Assembly (NCBI GenBank): GCA_964645555.1
Contig: CAZYBP010000036.1
Span: 1 to 10,024, forward strand
Direction of reading: 5' to 3'
Source of the DNA: 2-02-FULL-38-15 sp964645555
GTDB taxonomy: Bacteria > Patescibacteriota > Microgenomatia > Daviesbacterales > UBA10151
DNA: 10,024 nt
The notes beneath the pieces were generated by a model. That model had not been told where the DNA came from. It worked only from the letters and a program-made list of their open reading frames with translations, and searched no databases. Made by a program: the position numbers and the translations under genes. Positions 1 through 6,600 of the stretch are shown here, piece after piece. The number at the start of each line of letters is the position of its first letter. Positions within the stretch are counted from its first letter, which is position 1.

Positions 1-1
1 A

Positions 2-1474
2 GGTGAGTTAAATAACGGCTTTGGCTATCCGGTTTTTCTATTTAATTACCCCTTGCCTGCTTTAATTGGAGAGTTATATCATACATTAGGCTTCAATTTT
101 GTCTATTCGGTGAAGGCTGTTTTTTTCTCCTCTATGATTTTGTCTGTCTTGGGGATGTATCTTTTTCTGAATTCTTATCTTGGTTCAAGGCTAGCTGCTT
201 TCTTAGGAGCCTGTTTTTATTTATATGCTCCTCATAGATTTTTGAATGTTTATGTTGCTGCTTCTGTAGGTTCTGCCTTAGGTGAGGCCATTTTACCTTT
301 TGTCTTTTGGGCTATGGTGGAAATCAAACAGGGTGCCAGATACGGCTGGTTATTGCTGGGGAGCATGTTTCTGGCTTTAATGATTTTATCTCACAACATC
401 ACTACTTTAATATTTTCTCTGCCGATTATCAGCTTTGGAGTAATTCTAATATGGCAATCAAAAAATAGGCTTGAACTTGTGAAGAAATATTGTCTCATGT
501 TCCTTCTGGGTTTTGGTTTATCTGCCTGGTTTTGGTTACCAGCCTTAGGAGAGAAACAATATATTCGCTTTGATCAGATCTATAACCAATTTTATCAACG
601 TCAATTTCCTTCCTTGGGGCAACTCATCAGGTCGCCATGGGGTTTTGGTTTATCTCACCCCCAAAACCCGGAACCGGGAGATTTATCATACGAAATCGGC
701 ATAATCCACTTTTTGATTATTTTGTTTTTGGTTCCGGCAATTTTCCTGTTTAAGAAAATAAGGCTTACTGGACTGTTTACTATTTTTTTCTTTCTTCTTT
801 CAATCTTTCTGATATTAAAAATTAGTCAGCCTCTTTGGGCAGCCATACCTCTTTTGTATACTGTCCAGTTTCCTCTTAGGTTTTCAGCATTGTCTGTTTT
901 TATGGCTTCTGTAGCAGCAGCCTTACTGATTAAACATTTGCCTTCCAGCAAAATAATCTTTGTTTGTTTGCTAATCTTGGTTATATATGCCAACAGAAAC
1001 CATTGGAGGATAAACCTTCCTTATGATCCCGGAGAGCAGTATTATTTATCATTAAAAACAACTACAGCAAGTTTAGATGAACATTTACCTAAGTGGGGTA
1101 GAGCGATGGATAAACCTGCCTTGTCGAAAATAGAGTTTGCAGAAGGCGGAGGAGAGGTTAAAATGTTGGAGGAAAAATCTGCTAAAGTAGTTGCCCAAGT
1201 TGAAGCCACTACCTCCTCAAAATTAAGGCTAAACCAGTTTTATTTTCCAGGCTGGGAGATAAAAATAGACGGCAAGATAGCAAATTTTAATTATTTAATT
1301 GAAGGGGTAAGTTATGGTTTGCCTGTTTTTGATATAGATATAGGCAGTCATTTAATTGAAGCAAAATTTAAAAATACTCCTATTAGAAATATTGCTGATA
1401 AAACTAGTTTAGTAAGCTTAATTGTCTGGATATGTTTAGCTATACGATATGCTATAGTAAAGTTATGCAAGTAA
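2..1474 (+). CDS. Multi-spanning membrane protein, YfhO / GT-C-like (5' end outside window)
   Basis: The frame is already open at base 2 and reads through a typical family segment (NGFGYPVF, then NYPLP) before the TTG at 53, so the true start lies upstream and the visible 490 residues are the C-terminal part. About ten hydrophobic helices follow, with loops rich in aromatic residues. The soluble C-terminal part has the pattern FYFPGWEIKIDGK, then a short beta region ending GSHLIEAKFKNTP, and a last membrane helix. That C-terminal pattern is seen in YfhO-type and PTPS-related integral membrane proteins, which are thought to be GT-C-fold glycosyltransferases using lipid-linked sugars. By inference it works in the cytoplasmic membrane on cell-surface glycan. 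The catalytic acidic residues expected in the first loop of GT-C enzymes would lie outside the window, so activity cannot be judged. It overlaps pgk by 10 bases. Family assignment is moderate; membrane nature is near certain. Confidence 0.8.
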   Translation, partial: GELNNGFGYPVFLFNYPLPALIGELYHTLGFNFVYSVKAVFFSSMILSVLGMYLFLNSYLGSRLAAFLGACFYLYAPHRFLNVYVAASVGSALGEAILPFVFWAMVEIKQGARYGWLLLGSMFLALMILSHNITTLIFSLPIISFGVILIWQSKNRLELVKKYCLMFLLGFGLSAWFWLPALGEKQYIRFDQIYNQFYQRQFPSLGQLIRSPWGFGLSHPQNPEPGDLSYEIGIIHFLIILFLVPAIFLFKKIRLTGLFTIFFFLLSIFLILKISQPLWAAIPLLYTVQFPLRFSALSVFMASVAAALLIKHLPSSKIIFVCLLILVIYANRNHWRINLPYDPGEQYYLSLKTTTASLDEHLPKWGRAMDKPALSKIEFAEGGGEVKMLEEKSAKVVAQVEATTSSKLRLNQFYFPGWEIKIDGKIANFNYLIEGVSYGLPVFDIDIGSHLIEAKFKNTPIRNIADKTSLVSLIVWICLAIRYAIVKLCK

Positions 1475-2472
1475 TAAACGCTCAAGATATTTCCGGCAAA
1501 AAGGTTTTATTAAGATATGATATTGATGTGGTCTTAGAGGAGGTCAAAGATCAAAGCTCAAACGTCAAAACTAAGGTTGTGGAGGATTTTAAATTAGAAG
1601 CAGGGATTCCTACACTTAATCTTTGTCTGCAAAATGCCTCCCAGGTAATATTAATGGGTCATATTGGCAGGCCGGAAGGGAAGGTAGATGATAGCTTAAA
1701 AGTTGCACCAATTGTTGATTGGTTTATAAATAAAGGATATGAAGCAGATTTGGATAGCCAGAAGCTGGTTATTTTGGAGAATTTAAGATTTGACTCAAGA
1801 GAAGAAGCAGTTGATTTAGAATATGCCAAGGAGTTGGCAAGCAAAGGCGATTATTATGTTAATGAAGCTTTTTCATCTCACCGGCCGGCTGTTTCCACCA
1901 CTATTTTACCTACTCTTTTACCTCATGCAGCCGGATTGCGGTTTGCCGAAGAAGTAAATAAGCTAACAGAGGTTTTGGAAAATCCTAAAAAACCATTTGT
2001 GGCAATAATGGGAGGAGCAAAGGTTAAAGATAAATTGCCTGTTATTCAAGTCCTGGCAAAAAAGGCAGATGCTGTTTTGGTAGGTGGAAAGTTAGTTTTT
2101 GAAATTAGAGAACAAAATATCAGCTTACCCAGCAACGTGATGGTAGGTAAACTATCTGAGGATGGGTTGGATATAGCTCCGGAGACGACCTCAGCTTGGA
2201 GTAGTTTAATTTCTAAGGCTGCGATGATAGTCTGGAATGGGCCTTTAGGTAAATTTGAAGACCCTAAAAATAAACAAACTGTTGAGGTGGCAAAATTAAT
2301 TTTAGATTCAAAAGCTGAGGTGATAATTGGAGGAGGGGATAGTGTGGCAGCTTTAAATCAGGCTGGCTTACTTAAACAAGCTCGGCAAAAGGCCTTTGTC
2401 TCTGTAGGCGGCGGAGCCATGCTGAAGTTTTTATCAGACGGGACTCTGCCCACAATTAAAGCTTTAGAATGA
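1465..2472 (+). CDS. pgk: Phosphoglycerate kinase, shortened form
   Basis: Converts 1,3-bisphosphoglycerate and ADP to 3-phosphoglycerate and ATP in glycolysis, in the cytoplasm. Family motifs appear in order: RYDIDV (17-22, usually RVDFNV), GHIGRP (65-70), LENLRF (104-109), YVNEAF..HR (131-140), MGGAKVKDK (182-190), WNGPLGKFE (257-265), GGGDS (289-293) and SVGGGA (313-318). The 335 residues are well short of the usual 390-400; a helix-sized piece is missing after VGGKLVFE (206-213). The usual N of RVDFNV is D21, the usual R of the DxRI motif is K43, and the second His of HRxH is absent, so some 3-phosphoglycerate contacts are changed. A loop at 27-35 looks inserted (see heptad repeat). I chose ATG 1465 because family alignment starts at MQVINAQDISGKKVL; the in-frame ATG at 1432 would add 11 unrelated residues. 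The 10-base overlap with the upstream gene and lack of a clear Shine-Dalgarno suggest translational coupling. gap follows after 52 bases. Confidence 0.95.
   Translation: MQVINAQDISGKKVLLRYDIDVVLEEVKDQSSNVKTKVVEDFKLEAGIPTLNLCLQNASQVILMGHIGRPEGKVDDSLKVAPIVDWFINKGYEADLDSQKLVILENLRFDSREEAVDLEYAKELASKGDYYVNEAFSSHRPAVSTTILPTLLPHAAGLRFAEEVNKLTEVLENPKKPFVAIMGGAKVKDKLPVIQVLAKKADAVLVGGKLVFEIREQNISLPSNVMVGKLSEDGLDIAPETTSAWSSLISKAAMIVWNGPLGKFEDPKNKQTVEVAKLILDSKAEVIIGGGDSVAALNQAGLLKQARQKAFVSVGGGAMLKFLSDGTLPTIKALE
1544..1571 (+). repeat. Four 7-base TCAAAnn repeats inside pgk
   Basis: Four consecutive heptads are seen: TCAAAGA, TCAAAGC, TCAAACG and TCAAAAC. They encode most of the loop VKDQSSNVK (residues 27-35), which makes the stretch between the RYDIDV and FKLEAGIPT motifs about nine residues longer than usual in this enzyme. 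A related heptad array lies in the rRNA leader (8640-8720). Periodicity is direct observation; an insertion origin is inference. Confidence 0.65.
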
Positions 2473-2483
2473 CGACTAAGATA

Positions 2484-2512
2484 TTGACCCTTAAGAGTAA
2501 AAGTTGTATGGT
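2484..2512 (+). promoter_or_regulatory. Possible promoter just upstream of gap
   Basis: TTGACC (2484-2489), a 17-base spacer and TATGGT (2507-2512) resemble a sigma-70 site. Transcription would start around 2518-2520, only a few bases before the gap ATG at 2525, giving a nearly leaderless message. There is no Shine-Dalgarno sequence in front of gap, which fits this. The -10 match is only 4 of 6, and gap could equally be read from the pgk transcript. Confidence 0.3.
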
Positions 2513-2524
2513 AAGCATACGTTT

Positions 2525-3550
2525 ATGTTAAAAATTGCCATTAATGGTTTTGGGAGAATAGGGAGGAATGCTTTTAAGGTGGCTCTGGAAAAGCATGCTG
2601 ATGTTTTAGAAATAGTAGCCATCAACGATTTAACATCTCCGGAAGTTTTAGCCCACCTTTTAAAATATGACTCAGCTTATGGAGTTTGGGATCAGGAAGT
2701 CTTATCAGATGAAAAACATATCATAATAGATCAAAAAGCCTATATAGTATATCAAGAAAAAGAACCAACTCAATTACCTTGGAAAGATTTAAATGTTGAT
2801 GTTGTTATTGAATCAACCGGCAGATTTACTAATGAGGAAGGTTTAAAGCAACATTTAACTGCCGGAGCCAGAAAAGTAGTTTTATCTGCTCCCGCTAAGG
2901 GCGGAGGAGTAGAAACTTTTGTCCTGGGGGTCAATGCCGAAAACTACAAAGGCGAAGACCTTATTAACAATGCTTCCTGCACAACCAATTGCATTGCTCC
3001 TGTTGTTTCCATAATCGATGAAAAGTTTGGAGTAGTAAAAGCTGTAATGACTACCATACACGGGATAACAGCGGAGCAAAATCTGGTAGACGGACCTCCG
3101 CCTGGAGGCAAAGCTAAAGATTTGAGGCGGGCCCGGGCTGCTTATGTCAATATTATCCCTACTTCCACCGGAGCAGCAATTGCTACTACAGAGGTAATTC
3201 CGTCTTTAAGTGGTTTATTTGATGGCAGGGCCTTAAGAGTGCCTATAATTACCGGGTCAATCTCCGATATTACTTTTGTTTTAAAAAAGAAAACTACAGT
3301 AGAGGAAGTAAATCAGGCCATAAAAGACGCTTGCAATGACGAGCGCCGGCGGGGAATCGTTGCCTGGAGCGAAGGAGCATTGGTTTCTTCCGATATTATA
3401 GGCAGATCTGAGTCGGCAATTGTGGATTTACCCCTAACTCAAGTTATAGAAGGTGATTTATTAAAGATGTTTGCCTGGTATGACAATGAGTATGGTTATT
3501 CTAATAGGTTAATAGAAATGGTAATCAAAGTTGGGCAAGTTAAAAGATAG
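2525..3550 (+). CDS. gap: Glyceraldehyde-3-phosphate dehydrogenase (type I)
   Basis: Oxidises and phosphorylates glyceraldehyde-3-phosphate to 1,3-bisphosphoglycerate with NAD, supplying the substrate of the upstream pgk product. The 341 residues match the usual length. Seen in order: the Rossmann motif INGFGRIGR (6-14), D35 after VAIN, which favours NAD, ESTGRF (96-101), the catalytic SCTTNC with C152, the catalytic H179 in TTIHG, DLRRARAA (199-206), IPTSTGAA (211-218), R238 in RALRVP, and WYDNEYGYSNR (318-328). Less typical are GITAEQ in place of the common AYTNDQ after the catalytic His, and I219 where many family members have K after TGAA. I chose ATG 2525 because the Rossmann strand begins at MLKIAINGFG; the in-frame TTG at 2504 adds seven unrelated residues and has no ribosome site. 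The order pgk-gap is the reverse of the common gap-pgk order. Confidence 0.97.
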   Translation: MLKIAINGFGRIGRNAFKVALEKHADVLEIVAINDLTSPEVLAHLLKYDSAYGVWDQEVLSDEKHIIIDQKAYIVYQEKEPTQLPWKDLNVDVVIESTGRFTNEEGLKQHLTAGARKVVLSAPAKGGGVETFVLGVNAENYKGEDLINNASCTTNCIAPVVSIIDEKFGVVKAVMTTIHGITAEQNLVDGPPPGGKAKDLRRARAAYVNIIPTSTGAAIATTEVIPSLSGLFDGRALRVPIITGSISDITFVLKKKTTVEEVNQAIKDACNDERRRGIVAWSEGALVSSDIIGRSESAIVDLPLTQVIEGDLLKMFAWYDNEYGYSNRLIEMVIKVGQVKR

Positions 3551-3586
3551 CCTCAAATTCCCCTAATATTGACCTGTTTTGATCTA

Positions 3587-3616
3587 TTGACAGGGCCTAA
3601 AAAATCTGTCTATTAT
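3587..3616 (+). promoter_or_regulatory. Sigma-70-type promoter for the fiber-like protein
   Basis: A perfect TTGACA (3587-3592), an 18-base spacer and TATTAT (3611-3616) precede the large gene, giving a predicted transcript start near 3622-3624 and a leader of about 35 bases. A second TATTGAC heptamer occurs exactly 18 bases earlier (3567-3573 versus 3585-3591), so a duplicated -35 or an operator is possible. This is the best promoter match in the window and indicates separate, probably strong expression. Confidence 0.7.
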
Positions 3617-3638
3617 GGTAGTATCGGCAAAAAGGGCC

Positions 3639-3647
3639 GAGGTAGGA
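3639..3647 (+). promoter_or_regulatory. Shine-Dalgarno site of the fiber-like gene
   Basis: GAGGTAGGA contains two overlapping matches to the anti-Shine-Dalgarno. The AGGA part ends nine bases before the ATG at 3657. It is the only clear ribosome site among the genes of this window and fixes the start. Confidence 0.65.
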
Positions 3648-3656
3648 TATTAAATA

Positions 3657-6600
3657 ATGTCACTGTCCAGTAACACTTTTAACTTTAATAAAAAAGCCAT
3701 TAAAAACCTCCAAAAGGCTAAGTTTTTTACCCCTGTTGTTTTAGCTACATTATTAATAGTGTCAGTTGCTTTAGTCCTAACCCCTGCTTTTGCTGCTGAC
3801 GGTAAAGTTGGTTATGGTAATAATCAAGTCAAACAGGCAAACAAAAAGCCAAGCTTTTTTGATAAATTTACTTCATTTGTTAAAGCCCCCTTCGCTGGAG
3901 AAGTTTTAGCCCAAGGTAGACAAAATCCCACCCCTGCCCCCAAGCAGACAATTAAACAACCGGGATTATTACAACAGATCTGGAATTTTCTAACTGCTCC
4001 TTTTAGAGTATTGTCAAATTCCACCTCGACTACAACTACGACACCAAAAAGAACAGCTCAGCTAACTGCTACAGTGACACCTTCTCCAACCACAAGCCCA
4101 AGTTCAAGATCAACTACAACTCCAGCTACGGCTCGGATTCCGGCGTCAACTGTCGCTAGCACAGGTTCAACAGCTTCGTCTGCTATCATTGCAACATCTT
4201 TAGCTAGCGGTATTACCTATATTGATCTAATTGGTAAAACTATTATTGACTCAAACGGAAATATCTATCCAAGCAGCGCTGCTTTAGCAGCAACCAATCC
4301 TCCTACTCTTGGTACTACTACAAATAAATATAATGCACTGTATTTGAAAAATTTTAATGTCACCAGCGTTGGCGACATTAATACAACTTTGGGCGGTGGA
4401 ATAGTTAAATCCAACTCATCCGGAAAATTATCCTCTGCAGCAATCGATTTAGCTTCTGGTGATGTTACCGGAGCCGCTGGAACCGGTAATGGCGGAACAA
4501 GTCTCACAAGCTATACCACCGGAGATATGATATATGCAAATGCTACAAATGGATTAAAACAACTGGCAATAGGCTCAGCAAATCAAATATTAACAGTTTC
4601 CGGAGGCATCCCTGCCTGGTCAAGCACCCTAGCTCTAACCAGCAGCTCTTTTTCGTCTACCGTATCTATATCTGATGGTACGGCAGCTATCCCTGGCTTA
4701 AACTTTAGTAATGATACTGATTCAGGTCTTTGGAGGATAGGGGCAAACAGTATTGCCTTAACAACTGCCGGATCTGCTTTTTCCGGAGTCTCCATCGCAT
4801 CAGGCAATGTTGGCATTGGTACAACAGGGGCGCTCGGTTCTTTGATAGTAGCTACTGGCAATGTCGGAATCGGGACCACTAGCCCAAATGCCACTTTATC
4901 TGTGCAAGGGAATGTAGGCATAGGCTTCACAGGCTTAAATGTAGTTATCCCTAATAATGGCTTGGCTGTTTTAGGTAATCTTGGTATCGGGACTACAACA
5001 ACCAATGCTGCTTTAGTAATAGCAGGTGGAGCTACAATTGGTAGCGGTAGTGCTTACAGAACTACTGCTCCAACCGATGGATTACTAATCCAAGGCAATG
5101 TAGGTCTAGGAGTAACCACTCCTGGTTCAGGCCTGGCCCTAGCCAGCAATGCTGTAATTGGTTATACCGGAGTTAACGTGGTAGGCCCTGCCTTTGGTTT
5201 AGGTATTTCAGGTAACCTAGGTGTTGGTACCACTACTGCCAATTCCAACCTAACTGTTTATGGTGGAGTTGACATTGGTACCCAAAACATTGTTGCTCCA
5301 ACCAACGGATTATATGTCCAAGGCAATGTAGGTTTGGGAGTAACCACTCCTGGTGCAGGTTTGGCTCTGGCTACTAATGCAATCATTGGTTACACAGGTG
5401 TCAATGTTGCTGCACCTGCTACTGGTCTAGCAGTCTCAGGCAATATTGGTATTGGTGTAACTACAGCAAATTCCAACTTAGTAGTATTGGGTAATGCCAA
5501 CATTTCCTCAACTTGGGCAGGTACAGCAGCTCCAACCAACGGATTAATTGTTGAAGGTAATGTAGGAGTTGCCAATTCCGCTCCATCCAGAACCTTGGAT
5601 ATAGTTGGTTCAGGTAGATTTTCTTCTACTTTATCTATGACTTCCAATGCCTTAGTTGGCTATGCTATGGATACCACAGCTCCAGCCTCCGGGTTGGCAG
5701 TCTCAGGGAATGTGGGTATTGGTACAAGTACACCAAGAGCAGCCTTGGAAGTCTTTGGTGCCAATGTCGATAATGGTTATTCTGCTCTATTTATGAATGG
5801 TAATGTGGGAATTGGGACCACAGCTACAGGTAATGGTACTTTGGAGGTTAATGCTCAAAGTAATAGTGTTTACGCGATTCATGTCACTACAGGTAGCATC
5901 GGTGTAGGTACTACAAGCCCAAGTGCTACTTATAAGCTGGATGTAGCCGGTTTAGTGAGGGCATCAGGCTTTAATGGAGCTTGTTTAACCTCAGGAGACT
6001 TTGGTACCAGCGGTTCTCAATCCTGTAACCAGGACGTTGCTGAAATATATGAGTCAGTAGAAGATGTTGCACCAGGAGATATACTTGTGATTGACTCTGC
6101 TTCAAGCAAAACAGTTAGAAAATCCAACGGTACCTATGATCAGAGTTTGATTGGTGTAGTATCAACTGCTCCTGGTCTGCTGCTGGGTTATAACGGTCAG
6201 GATGTAGCATTAGGAGGAGAGGCAAATGCTTATGTTGCTAATGCAGATCCGAGAAAACCGGCTGTTGCTTTAACAGGAAAAATTCCTGCAAAAGTTACGG
6301 GTGCAGTAAAGAGCGGAGATTACCTAACTTCTTCATCTATACCTGGTGTGGCTATGAAAGCTACCAAAGCAGGCCCAGTCGTTGGTCAGGCTTTGGAAGA
6401 TTACAATGGAGAAGGTGTTGGTAAGATATTAATCTTTGCCCGATTAGGTTACTTCAATGGTACCAGTATTGCAGCCATGATTAATACTGCTGATACAGTA
6501 GAGCCAACTGCCAACTTCTCCCAAATGGTACTGAATACATTGCTGGCTCAACAGGTAGCAAATGCTGAAAACATCAAGACTTCAGAATTGTTAACAGACA

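Noticed and set aside
53..55. TTG as the start of the first membrane protein
   Set aside because: The frame upstream to base 2 is open and encodes residues typical of the family, so the gene is cut by the window.
1432..1464. Upstream ATG extending pgk by 11 residues
   Set aside because: The extra residues are simply the upstream gene's end read in another frame, and the family's N-terminus aligns at ATG 1465.
2504..2524. TTG start extending gap by 7 residues
   Set aside because: GAPDH proteins begin directly before the Rossmann strand at ATG 2525, and the TTG has no ribosome site.
4583..5005. 140-codon open frame on the minus strand inside the fiber-like gene
   Set aside because: It is the mirror of repetitive Gly/Thr/Val-rich coding sequence, has Pro/Val-biased composition, no ribosome site and no recognisable domain. 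The same holds for shorter minus-strand frames at 5390-5647, 7187-7411 and elsewhere in this gene.
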